A stretch of DNA of 38,328 nucleotides. Origin: Fonsecaea monophora. Its lineage: Eukaryota; Ascomycota; Eurotiomycetes; Chaetothyriales; Herpotrichiellaceae. The translations under genes and the position numbers were made by a program. The notes beneath the pieces are model-generated. The model saw only the letters and a list, made by a program, of their open reading frames with translations, ran no database searches and had not been told where the DNA came from. Location: contig NW_019174114.1 in assembly GCF_001642475.1 (NCBI RefSeq), positions 1-38,328 on the forward strand, in the 5' to 3' direction. Below are positions 1-10,680 of the stretch, piece after piece (positions within the stretch are counted from its first letter, which is position 1; each line of letters opens with the position of its first letter).

Positions 1-1037
1 AGGGGGGGTGGGTGGGGGGGGGTTCAAACGAGACAAACAAGACAAACACAACAAACAGGCAAGTGGCCCGAGAAGTCACGTGGCATATCTTATCTTATCG
101 CATTCTCTGTAGAACATTGGGGAATGAAGACTAGTCTATATGTGGCTAGCGTCGCTCTACCAGTCACCCTTGACTGCAAGTATAGTTAATATGACTGATG
201 ATTGTAGTCCTGGCGCCTCTGGAAAGACGGACCCCAGGCTCAATGCAGAGTATCGATAGGGGAGCTGGGCCGCGGTTCTCGGCCGCTGATATGTTCTTTC
301 CTTGGTTACCTGACGAACATCCGCTGCCAAAGACGAACTACAACAATCTCAGGGCGGGAAAGTGCATTGTGCATAGCGAGTGACGTGCGACTTTCACCCC
401 TCTCAACCCATCAACTGCAGTCTGACCCTACATCATGCTTTCCGGTACACTATGTCGATAGCTTTTTCACATTTCTAATGACCTCTGACACAGAGTTCAT
501 GAGACGGGAGCGGCACGGATGCCAAGACAATAATGAGCCGAAGTTGGCGCGGTACAAATTTGGTGTCGAGTTTGATGCGCACATACGTTGAACGTCCATT
601 CATCCGTCATGATGAACCAGCAGGATGCCCAGAGAACCCGTTTGCTCCGAACTAAGCACTGGTTTGTGACAGGAGTATTGGGGCTGAGACCCCAGTAATG
701 AATGTCACCGCGAACGTTACATTCCACGACGCGCTCGGACCCTTCGAGTTCGTTGATTCAATTCCAGAGCTATAAGTAGCTGTGGGAGGGCATCCTTTGT
801 TGCTTTGTCCCCTTGTCCCCTCTCCTCTACTCCTGTCTTACCGTGTTCATACCATCTCTGAGACTCCCTCTGTGATCTTCCGTCTCTCCCGCGTCCAAGG
901 CTGAGACTTGTTTCTTTGTTTCTTGTGTCTCGTCGGAAAGCAAGACTTCACCGTGGCCCTCTTTGGTCTTTCCTCTCGTCGGCAGCCGAGACTTTGATTC
1001 ACCACCATATCTTCCAGCTCCATTCACTGCCTCAAAC
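1..1037. other. intergenic, promoter and leader of the first gene
   Basis: No reading frame here looks coding. The window opens on a G-rich run (1-22). Nearer the gene there is a TATA-like element (ctataagta, about 771-779), followed by a strongly CT-rich stretch from about 780 to 1030 that runs up to the start codon at 1038. CT-rich leaders are common upstream of start codons in filamentous fungi, so this is probably the core promoter and 5' UTR. Confidence 0.4.
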
Positions 1038-2270
1038 ATGGATTCAGAAGGCAGTGTGGGTGGTTCCGGCTCGCCCACATATCAGCGCGGTGGTCAGAAT
1101 ACCTTCACGCTCTTCCATTCCAACCGCTAACAACTCTCAGATCCTCCTCCCACTTCTCAACGCAGGCAGAGCTCAGCAGCCAGACGACAGTCTCCAACCG
1201 GAATCGAACAAGCCCGTGCATTTCTACAGCAATTCTACAACTTGAAATCGACAGCCACAAACTACGATCTCGAGAAGGTCTTTGTCTGCAAGATATCTGA
1301 GATCGAGTGGTTAGTTCTATGCCACGAATTCAATCTTGACGACGAAAGGCGTCAAGCGTACGTTCAAATGCTTCATATCATTCTCTCCCTTCTGGCGTCC
1401 GTTGTTCCTTTCGGGAATCATTTACTGACCGCTGTCCATAGTTGGCCTCGATTTTCATTCAACTCCCATACATCAACTCTCAAAATATATGCTATGCAAT
1501 CTTGTTTCCACGACGGCGTTATCACTTTTCTTCGTGACCATTTTATTATCCTCTTTCATCGAGTCCTTCCTCAACAGCTCCGCAAAAGGGTCAAGATTCA
1601 TACGACCGTGGAGGAAGAGGTGTTTGAGGCAGAATATGAAGGTTCATTCAAAATCCCGGATCTCGGGATCTCCCTGCGGAAGAATGACAGTCCTGAACGT
1701 GAACTTCAATGGGTGCTTGAGGTTGGTTTCTCTGAAACCTATGAAGACCTTCAGGAAGACATGCGACTCTGGCTCACTGGTCAACCGACATGTTCTATGG
1801 CCGTTCTAATCAACATCACGGAAAGTCCAGCATACCGATGCCCACTTGATTTCGACTTGGATATTTGCGATGAACTCAATATACCTCGGGATTCGCCTCG
1901 TCAGATCAAGGAAGGAGACTTCTCGCTTCAGGGGGATTACGGCCCAGTAGAGTTCAAAGGATACCAGTGGGTAGGACAAATCTCAGAAGTATATCTTGAG
2001 ACTTGGACTCGCAATCCGAGAACCGGACAACCAAGGCGAAGAGGAGGTCGCATGTCTTTACTCCCTCCAGCAAACGAATCTCCTCAATTTCGACTCTCCG
2101 ACCTTGTCCCCGTTGACGACCCTCAAATGACAACCGTGGATTGGGAAGAACTACAAACGGAGCTCAAGGACTGCCTTCAATTACAGGCTGCCAAGAGATG
2201 CCGCGCATGGATCAAGGAATGCAGAAAACGTGCAGGGTTGGAAGACGGCGAATTTGACGGGGCTTCGTGA
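1038..2270 (+). CDS. hypothetical protein, PD-(D/E)XK nuclease-like fold
   Basis: Three exons by my model: 1038-1092, 1141-1357 and 1442-2270, giving 366 residues. The first intron (48 bp) has donor GTCAGA, a perfect CGCTAAC branch site and CTCAG; it removes the only in-frame stop (TAA at 1128). The second (84 bp) has GTACGT, a TACTGAC branch and CATAG, has no in-frame stop and is a multiple of three, so it reads through if unspliced. The ATG at 1038 has A at -3 and G at +4. The middle of the protein resembles the fungal restriction-endonuclease-like group: a PD pair near residues 163-164, then a beta-strand with VLEVGFSE near 182-189. The usual ExK lysine is not obvious (E-V-G), so activity is uncertain. 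The C-terminus is helical and basic/acidic mixed. No target or pathway can be assigned. Confidence 0.62.
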
Positions 2271-2930
2271 GGGGGTTTTCCAAATCGATGTCGGGTATGA
2301 GGAGGGGGAGGTAGAGGAGTCTCCTGATGACGCTGGGGGTTTTATTTTTTTTTTTTTTTTGAGCCTCGAGCGTGCACTTGCATTAACAGTGCTACTCCCG
2401 CCAAGACATGCAAAGGCAAGGGCGACCCCCAAGGACGCGCCTGAACAGAAATACAACGGCCTCCTAGGATATATACACTTCAGGAAGCCGCCATCGAGAC
2501 TCAGTATATAGCCCAGGAGGACACCTTGCGGAACCAGTCAGAAGACGCACCTGGGCTATACGAATCGTAGCTAATCGCAACCACGAGGTACCAGGAACAG
2601 GGGACAGAAGGTGCTCCTCTATAAGGAAATGCCTTTGAACAATTAAAAACAATCAATCAGGAGGTGCCCGTAAAGGCACGCAACTACTCGGTACGAAGCG
2701 AAACACAAAAAGGAAGAAAAAGGTAATAGGTTTTTTACCGCAGAGGGGTTTCCCTATTCTATTCTGTATAGGTAGTACCCCAACATAAGCTTTATAGCTT
2801 TTAGGTGTAGGAATATAAAAAAAACAGCGCTACTCAATCCTTTCTTTTCTTCCTCTAGCAACAAGCACCTCACTGTACTTGAAGCAAAACTCTGCTCCTT
2901 CCCCCCCGCCCCCCTCCGTCATTCCCCGCG
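2271..2930. other. intergenic between two convergent genes
   Basis: No supported gene. It holds a T-run at about 2344-2361 just past the stop of the upstream gene, which may belong to its 3' processing region, and a moderately AT-rich stretch at 2640-2860. Both flanking genes end here. Confidence 0.4.
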
Positions 2931-4943
2931 TCATGCATCAAGCGACTTTGGCTGCTCTGTGAGCACCTCCGGTGCTAGGACCTTGTCACCCGTGGTCTCG
3001 GCGAGATGGATGTCCTCGTACGCGATCTCGTCGCCGAACAGTTTCGGAATCTCTTCTAGCGGGAGGTTGCGCGTCTAGTTGTGAAGATATACTTGTTAGC
3101 TGGGAGGGGTTCTGGACACAGCTACCCACAAACACACACACGGAGAGAGAGAGAGAGAGAAAATAAAATCAAGGACAGCAACGAGGCAAGGCGGCACTTC
3201 AACAATAAACCTACCTCGGGATAAAACACGAGGACGACGACGAAGCACAGAATCGAGTTGGCCACAAAGACCATGTAGAATTTCCAGCCAATGTTCTCGA
3301 AGCCGATCGGCGCCGACTGCGTCCAGCAGATGGTGGACGCGTAGCACGCTGCGAAGGCGATGCCGTTGCCCGTGCCGCGGTTGTGGTTAGGCCAGATCTC
3401 GGCAGCGTAGACCCAGGACGAGGCGTCGATGAATGTGCCGTAGCTCTGCGGTTGTAGTTGAGTCAGTCAATCAATCAATCAATCAATCGATCGGTCAAAC
3501 GGTCAAGCAGTCAGGAAGAGGCAGAAGAAGTTCAAGAGCTGGCATGTCTTACAAAAGCGAAGAAGTAGAGGAAGAAAATGGCTCCTCGGGCATATGACTC
3601 GTTGCCCGTGTCGGTGAACTTCTTCAACAAAGCCCCTTCCCCGGCGACGCAGACGCAGAGCAGAAACGATCCGATCACTTCATTGTGCCGTATGGTCAGC
3701 CATTTTCTATATCTGCCTCGTCCTCTTCCGAGCGGGCGCGGGAAAGGGGGGGAGAAGGAACAGGGGGGTTTCACTCACGGAACATGGTCTTCCGACCAAG
3801 ACGATCGATCAAGAATGGTGCGACGGCGTTGAAGGGGATCGTGACCGAAATCCATCCGGCTCCCAACAGCAGTGCGCGGCTCCCGGTGTATCCGAGCGCG
3901 TTGTACAGCTGGACGCTGTAGTTGTTGATGACCAGAATGCCCATGGCCTGCGAGCTCCAGAGGATGAAGCATGAGAAGAACAGGCGTTTGAGGTTCGACT
4001 TTCGAGTGACGATGCCGAATTTCCCTTCCTTTCGCCGAATTGCCTCGTCGAGTTCGTACTGTTTCTTGATCTCGACGGCTTCCAGTCGTGCAAAGTGGTC
4101 GCTGCTTGCCGCGTCGCGGTCTGGATGTAGTCGTGACAGGAGACGGATCCCTTCATCCTCGTAGCCGTGCTCGATCACTAGTGGGGAGAAAAAAAGTGCG
4201 TGTTAGGCTGTGAACCAAAGAAAGAAGACACGAGACAACAAGGAGAACAGAGCCTCTTGCTTACACCAACGAGGTGACTCGGGAATGATGAACGACAACC
4301 CCAGCATCACCACAGCCAACATGCAGCCAACGGATATGGGGAATCGAAAGCCAAAGGTGCCTTTGTCGCTGGCAAAGAAGCAGCCGTATCCGACCCAAGA
4401 CGCCAACGAGTAGCCCCCGGCGGAGAACACGCCCGCTTGGCCGACGAGAAACCCGCGGAAGTGCGGCGGGGATATCTCTGACTGGTATACCGGGACGGTG
4501 GAGAAGAGCGATCCGGTACCCATGCCGGTGATGACACGAGAGACCTGGTACATGGCCACGTTGCGGGTCCCGGTCTGCAAGGCGCTGCCGATGATGATAA
4601 AGAACAAAGATATCCACATTGTCTTCTTCCGCCCTACCCTGTCTCCAATGGCCGTGATGATGCAGCAGCTGACGAATGAGCCGAGAAAGTAGAGAGCGTT
4701 GGCAGTCGAGGTCACGGATGTGGTGTGGGACGTGCCCATGGTCAGGTCGAGGTACTCGTAGAACGTTGGCTGTCCCAACGTGCTCGATATGACGGCTAGA
4801 CGAGTTTGTTAGCGAGAGAGCATATGCGATGAGGTTGCGGCAAGCACATCGAGGTCATATATACCCATGTTGTATGCACTCGCAAAGATGCCAAACCCGG
4901 CCAACCACACCAGGTACATATTGTACCAACTCCACGTCTCCAT
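2931..4943 (-). CDS. MFS sugar transporter (SP family)
   Basis: Sugar/proton symporter-like member of the major facilitator superfamily, expected in the plasma membrane with 12 helices. Exons on the minus strand: 4943-4865, 4795-4265, 4177-3779, 3677-3553, 3445-3215, 3074-2931; all five junctions are GT-AG and keep frame, giving 502 residues. Family signatures are visible in order: GDRVGRKK after helix 2, a PESPRW motif closing helix 6 (split by an intron after Trp), RLGRKT after helix 8, and the FYPETRNLPLEEI signature near the C-terminus. Substrate cannot be told from sequence. The first exon may be longer: the sequence just upstream of the chosen Met reads like conserved N-terminal protein (GRPLVVTLPN), and joining 5239-5172 to 4983-4865 gives a consistent 538-residue model starting at an ATG. 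Two introns carry microsatellites. Confidence 0.88.
3142..3161. repeat. (GA)n microsatellite inside a transporter intron
   Basis: A run of GA dinucleotides preceded by a short CA run (about 3130-3141). It lies within the last intron (3075-3214) of the sugar transporter, which explains why this intron is longer (140 bp) than its siblings. Confidence 0.8.
3463..3490. repeat. (TCAA)n tetranucleotide microsatellite inside a transporter intron
   Basis: About six near-perfect TCAA units decaying into TCGA and TCGG copies. It lies inside the intron 3446-3552 of the sugar transporter, just past the branch-site region, and does not touch either splice site. Confidence 0.8.
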
Positions 4944-6129
4944 GTTGGGCAATGTAACGACGAGAGGCCTTCCTTTTCGTCGACTTGGTCAATACAATGA
5001 GGTGGCGACAGCGCTAAAGGGCTTGAAAACGAAGCGTAGCGAAAAGATGGTCGTCAAACTGGCACACTTTGTATCCTCGGGGGCAATAGCAAAAGCTGCA
5101 AGAGTGCAGAAAACAAAAAAGAGGCTGCGATTGTCCCACGATATATGTGCTAGTACATACTCTTTCCTCACGGCCCCAAAGCCGAGGTCAGACTCGGGCC
5201 AATTGCGCCACGACGGCTCCTCGTGGGGGTAACAGACATGGCTACCAGTGAAGAAGGCCGTTTAGCCCAGCGGGGCCCCAACTTGAATGGAGTTGTTGAG
5301 CTATTGCGCTGTGTCGCATGGCCCACAAGTTTCCACCTGGGATGAAGCAAGGTTGGAGAAAGAGCCTTTCTAATATACTCCAGCTGGTGCGGCCGGTATT
5401 TCCCGGCGCCAATACATTCGGTTATCCGTTTTCGACAACATTTTGCCGACACTATTATAAGAATAGGCACCAATGAACCGAATCAGGTTCGTCAGACGTT
5501 GAACCGGGGACGAGATATCACATCCATCAAAGGGGCACGGGTACTCCCAGTTTGTAATTAGTCGCCGAGTGCTCGTATCGAGCAGGCGCGTCGCTTAGAG
5601 AGTTTCGTCAAGAGATCCTGCTCGTAAACCTTTTTACTCAAGGCGCTCGGTTCTCGGATAGAGTCCGTATTCGGAAGTGAGCCGAGAGCCAATGGGAAAA
5701 GAGGGCGACAAAATTGACCAATCAGAGCAAGGCTTTTTTAAGTACAAGCTTCCCGTGTGTACGGCACTCTTGATCGCTTGTGTGCGCGATCCTTGCACCA
5801 AGCTAACACCTCAAACGTGGCAAACAGGCCAAGAATTGACGGTGCTGCCTCATTTATCCAAGATCTAAAACGGTCAAACACACCAACCTTCACTTAGACG
5901 CCACAAGACTGTCTTCGCGCGGAGGTAACAAGATCCCATATTGTGGGCAACTTCCAGCCTTAGATAGACGGCGACTTCAACGAAAGATCAGGCCAGGCAG
6001 ACTTCGTTAGAGTAAGGTGGAATGATCCGTCTGGAGGGCTTCGCTTTTGTTCTTGGGGTTCCCCTCCTACTATGACCGACGGAGATTTCTTCAAGGGCCG
6101 ATTTTCAGTCTCTGGCCAATATTCCGACC
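4944..6129. other. intergenic, upstream of transporter and kinase remnant
   Basis: Divergent upstream region. 5239-5172 on the minus strand is a possible first coding exon of the transporter (ATG at 5239, donor GTGAGG at 5171, acceptor at 4985-4984, phase kept). Beyond that I see no gene. A TTATAATA-like stretch near 5452-5462 could be a promoter element for the transporter. Confidence 0.35.
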
Positions 6130-7141
6130 ATGGGCATTGCGAGTATGCTTCCATCGAAGCGGGGACCGGTCTCCTCTCTCCTGACTAGACCTTTAGTCCA
6201 CCGAACGGCAAGCAGAATGGTTCACGATATCGTACAGCCAATTGAGGAGCAGACCCTCTCACGGTACCACCAGAAACTCCATTACCCAGTCAAGATTGGA
6301 GACATCCTCAACAATCAGTGCCGAGTTGTCACAAAACTGGGCTATGGGGCTTACTCCACCGTTTGGCTGGCTCGAGATGAGGTGTGGGTAGTTGTTGTCG
6401 TAGGAGATACAAGAATCAACTAACATGTCACCAGATCCAAGCGATATGTGTCGGTGAAAGTCTGCGTGCAGGACACAGAAGGCTCACCGATCCTCAATGA
6501 AGAGTCACGATGATCCCAGCATCCCAGTCTTGACTGACCGTGGCCTGATCTACGCAACACGACCCATGACTCCTGAGCTTTCCGGCGCCCCCGTGGTCAC
6601 CGACTTCGGCCAGATGCGACCCATGCTGCCGCTGAGCACTGACTGGTGGATGCCAGACCTGGACCGAGCACCAGAGATTCTCCTGAAGCTCCCATGGGGG
6701 TTCCCTGTTGACGTGTGGTCTGTTGGCATCATGGTACGCATCTCGGCCGCCCTGGCGTTATGACGCGCACATGGGGAGTTGCCGAGAGAATTACTAACCA
6801 ATAGAGAGGGTAGATGCTGGAGCGCCTCGAAGGAAGAAACATCGTTGATCCCATCGACCGCGTCAACAACCATTATGTCCTGCCGCTAGCCCTGGCTCAG
6901 TACATCGCCTATCTGGGTCCTCCGGCCCTGGCCATCGTCGAGCAGGTAACTGGACATCCGAACCACCAATCCCCAACACATCATTCGAAGACTTTGTCAC
7001 CGTTATCCCTTCGGGCGAAGAAAAGGAAACGTTCTTGACACTGATTCGAGGCATCATGACCTGGGATGCCGAGGCGCGATTGACAGCAAACGAGGCATTG
7101 CTCCACGGATGGATGATGCGGGCTTACGGGCAGATGCTCTG
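6130..7141 (+). pseudogene. SRPK-like protein kinase, internally deleted
   Basis: Remnant of a fungal SRPK-type kinase. N-terminal part (6130-6383, intron 6384-6434, continuing from 6435) carries the family's YPVKIGDIL and the glycine loop LGYGAYSTVWLARDE, then VSVKVCVQD with the beta-3 lysine. A TGA then interrupts at about 6510, and the matching downstream frame resumes with SIPVLTD, ELSGAPVVTDFGQMR (DFG intact), WWMPDLDRAPEILLKLPWG (APE) and VDVWSVGIM. Everything between, including helix C, the hinge and the catalytic HxD loop (roughly 130 residues in relatives), is missing. A second, small deletion plus frame change sits near 6945-6950, after which SEPPIPNTSFEDF and the kinase C-tail run to TGA at 7139-7141. 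A normal intron (6734-6813, CTAAC branch) is still in place. Two deletions with frame changes make a working kinase unlikely. Confidence 0.8.
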
Positions 7142-7766
7142 AGTCCAAGGGCACATGGATATCTAAGCTGTCTCTTAGCTATAAGTTAGAACTAACAGGC
7201 GGCGACCTAACCTATATTCCCAGGCGTCGAGCATTAAGTTCTGATATCTCCGGGGCGGTTCTAAGGGGCAACGAAAAGAAAGCCTGACGTCTTTTGATCA
7301 GCGCGTCCGCAGTCATCACTGTCCACTCTTACTAGCGTTAACAATACTTTTCGTGCGCGCCTTGGTATCTATTGTCAAGCCAATAGAACAACCGTCCATG
7401 TCTATCTCCCACAGAGATGAGAGAGTCTTCGTCGATGGACGGCGCCTTGTCCCCTTTTTTTCTCTCTTTTGGATACTCTGTAGGTTAATGCCCGCCGTTG
7501 AGTTTCACAACCGCCAAAGAACAACGTGTAAATGACAGTAGGCGCGATTGTTCTCCCAAACATAGTCAAATGTCAACATTAAGCGCTAGCAATGAGCTAA
7601 ATACTTTGGGCTACCTTGGGCTATCAGTGTTGCAGACTAGCAGACCATGACCATCGCGTGATTGCCGGGACCGAAATTAGGCCAATGGGATACAAGCACA
7701 CGTCGAGACGGGAGAGTGGAAGTGAGTGGGGGCCCCCTCAATCATTTGATCGAAGCCAAATCATCA
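7142..7766. other. intergenic between the kinase remnant and the HNH-like gene
   Basis: No gene supported. Both flanking genes end here (one plus, one minus), so it should contain two 3' ends. The sequence is of ordinary composition, with a T-rich patch at 7456-7470. Confidence 0.35.
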
Positions 7767-9126
7767 CTAACAGCTCAGCTCAGCAGCTTGTTTGAGGCCA
7801 AGGGTGCGGCTAAGCCCAGCGATGATTGAGCTGGTCTCCTCATAAACCTGGGCGTCCCTGATTTCCTCATCATTGATTTCTTCGTACCCGTCCTCGTCCT
7901 CATCCTCATCCTCATACTTGATCTCCTCGTACTCATTTTCTGCATCTTCAATCTTAATCTCCTCATACTCTGGCTCCTCATCCTCTATTGTGCTTTTCTT
8001 GATGCCTGTGTCGCTTTTCTTATTCTCGATGCTACTTTTCTCAGCTGCCCGGCGCCTCTTTAATTCGAGATATTCATGAAACCACATTTCATCGTCGTCA
8101 AGTACGGCATCGTTGGGATTATTAGGATCTCGTCGCCTAAGGCCGAGAATGGGAGATCCGACTGGTTCTGGAGATGCGACCTGCACTGCTGTCCCCTCGG
8201 CGCGCTCCCCACAACCTTCTGGATCACAATAATACTGCAGTGTCGCGTTTTGATCGATGCGCAGATACAATAATTTGGATGAATCAGATCGTAAGAATGC
8301 TCGAAAATGCTCGAAAACCGTGTACGCGAAACGGGCGTAGAGGAAATGGGTATGGAAGCCCAGGTCACGCATTCGAGGTAATTCCACTCCGTGGTGAAGG
8401 CGAACAAGCTCAGAATCAGGATCGGCGTTCATGCAGTAGCACACCCAGCGGCTTTTCATGGGCACAACGGTGAACATCTTCGCATCAAGCGCGGCCCTTA
8501 AGCCCCCACCCAACCGCACACTATTGTCTGGATCTTGCATCTTGTCTCGAATCTCTGTGGCAGAATATGTCCACATGTACTTGCTGAACCACCTCCTCTC
8601 GGCCATTGGAATCAGATGTGTATCTTCCATGTCGTCCTCGCATTGAGTGGCGCGGCAAAGGCTGTCATCATCTTGTGCTGATGATTGATTGGAAGCCACA
8701 GTTTCATTCCACCAGTGGGGGGGACCCTTGGTTGGAAAGGCCCACTCGCTAAACGTCGGGATAACAGCATAGTTTGAACCTGTTCTGTTTAAACATGAAA
8801 CAACTGATCCGGGCGTCACACTTACCCCTCTTCTGTGGTGATGTCTGATAGTAATATTGTGGCGCTCTCAGAATCTTTTGTGCATGTAGAATACGATGTT
8901 CACCCTCCTTATCCAGTGAGAGATAACCGGTCCAACGATTGTCATCGATAACAGAGCACGCCGCCCAGGCCGTGGCATGATGAACGCCGCCTTCATCCAG
9001 ACGAGGGAAGGTGAACATAGGATGGTCATGGTAGGGGTGCTTGATGTGGATAGGCGGTGAGGTGGGTAGAAGTGACGGCGGCGGATATGGAGACTCGACT
9101 AGTCTATCGCTCTCGGAGTTGGTCAT
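7767..9126 (-). CDS. HNH-endonuclease-like protein with acidic tail
   Basis: Two exons, 9126-8826 and 8779-7767, joined across a 46-bp intron (donor GTAAGT, acceptor ACAG), giving 437 residues. Residues about 140-260 match the layout of the fungal HNH_2 domain: a Cys pair (about 142 and 147), an EDTHLIP motif around His155 followed by WF, then N186SVRL, ALDAKMFTVVP, RWVCYCM, and the LP...FLYARFAYTVFEHFRAFL closing helix. In active relatives the segment after the Asn reads like LLRSDLHxLFD; here it is GGGLRAALD, so the second catalytic His is replaced (Arg at about 195). The last 90 residues are Glu/Asp-rich with repeated YEEI units. Likely a nuclease-fold protein without normal catalysis; role unknown. 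Its promoter is shared with the divergent gene starting at 9519. Confidence 0.68.
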
Positions 9127-9518
9127 TCTGGCTCCGGTTCAACGCTATTGTGACTATCCACGCTGACGATGTGGGTTCGTACCAGAGCGCGGGCACGGCA
9201 GACACCGGATGGCACAACAGCGCAGGCACCAGAGCGCAGGCAGCGCCAAGCCCAAAACCTGCCACGTGATCAAAACTCTAACTGCCCCTCACACCGGCAC
9301 CTCGCGCATATCGCTGTTACACATTAATACCAGCCACATCAAACAACGGGACCGAAGGAGAGGCCGTTCGAGAAAAATATCTCTGGAACTGACTCGTCTG
9401 AGAGTCTCTAGGTACTGGCGGTCCTAGAATTCATGCCATCGAGGATACCGCCTGTCCCTCGCCAGCTCAACTCGGCTCACAGCACTACCGCTCCGACCGC
9501 AGCACGGCGCAGCGCAAG
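9127..9518. promoter_or_regulatory. bidirectional promoter region
   Basis: Divergent spacer between the HNH-like gene (-) and the glutamate-cysteine ligase regulatory subunit gene (+). It includes imperfect direct copies of ccagagcgc(g/a)ggca around 9182-9242. No individual factor site can be assigned with confidence. Confidence 0.4.
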
Positions 9519-10589
9519 ATGAAGCTGATTCTTTCAACCTCGTACGCATTGAGCCCGGGCCCCCCAAAATGACCTCATCCTAACAGGTGAAACCATTGCT
9601 GACATTCACCGTCAACACTATCTAGCAATATAATGTCCTCGGGACATTCCGTCGTGCGGCGGCCACTGTTCTCGCGATCAAATATCGAACTTATCAATTC
9701 CCTCCGCGCAAATTTTGCCTCCTTCAAACATTACTCTCCCACTCACCCTTCCGCACCTAGTGCGGCCGAGAACTTCACACCGCCCGTATGGACGACTCAG
9801 GAAAATGATACCCTCTATGTGCCGTCGTTGCGGCCAACGCCCCTCGTTGAACCCCGCGACTCGTACGACGTTACCTGCAAATTATTCTTCCTCCCCGGCA
9901 TCCCGAGTACTCGACGGTGCCGGCACACCCGAGAAGCCATCGATTTGGTCCTAAAAGAGCTGGGGATTGACACTATTGATCTGTTGATTGTTTCATACCC
10001 CGGGGTGACTTTTGACGCAGACGACGAAGAGGGGGACGAGGAAGCGGAGCAGGCTTCCGCAGACGAAAACCCCAGTGAGGCCAGCGACGAGTCCGAGGGC
10101 TTGGAAGCGCAGGTCAAGACCTGGCAAGTACTAGAATCGCTATATGACAAGGGCGTCATCTCGCAGCTGGGTGTGTCCGAGTTTAGCTCGGAGAGACTCG
10201 CGAGATTTCTACCAGAGGTCCGAGTTCGTCCCAAGGTCGATCAGATCAACGTCAAGGACTGCTGCGTCGTGCCCAAGTCGCTGATCATGTACGCAAAGGA
10301 GAACAAGATTGAGCTCTTGACACACGCAGACTGCATGGACATTTTACCGCCCGGGACGACGAGGGATTTACTTGGGCCGGGTAATGACGGTGCTGGCATT
10401 CTGGCTGCGCACCCTGATGGCGGACCCGAAGAACCCGGCTTGAAGGGCGATATTGAGCCACAATGGGTCATCAAATATACCGCCGTGGTGAAAAACCGCG
10501 GCGTCATCGAAAACAAAGGGTATTTTGCCGTCGCGCAACTGGGAAGCTGTATCGAGGAGAAGCCGGACCAGGATGTACTAGCATCATGA
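9519..10589 (+). CDS. glutamate-cysteine ligase regulatory (modifier) subunit
   Basis: Regulatory subunit of the enzyme that makes gamma-glutamylcysteine, first step of glutathione synthesis; cytosolic, aldo-keto-reductase-like fold. Exons 9519-9541 and 9626-10589 give 328 residues. The short first exon encodes MKLILSTS and joins cleanly to NIMSSG through an 84-bp intron (GTACGC donor, CTAG acceptor); this N-terminus is typical of the fungal family and decided the start. Visible family segments: RSNIELINSLRANF, VTCKLFFLPGIPSTRR, HTREAIDLVLKELGIDTIDLLIVSYPG, GVISQLGVSEFSSERLARFLPEVRVRP, VDQINVKDCCVVPKSL and KIELLTHADCMDILP. An acidic low-complexity insert (about residues 135-165) follows YPGVTFDADD, as in other fungi. 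It is tail to tail with BUD32, with 91 bp between stops. Confidence 0.92.
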
Positions 10590-10680
10590 GCCCTCGAGCA
10601 TTTCCCTCCGCAAGGTGATAGTTAAACATGAGCTTTATTTAGCATGGCGTTGAAAGAGGCAACGATTTGGCGCCTTCATT

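Noticed and set aside
6130..7141. Functional SRPK-like kinase with extra introns
   Set aside because: The missing catalytic segment is absent from the DNA, not spliced out, and frames change at the joints.
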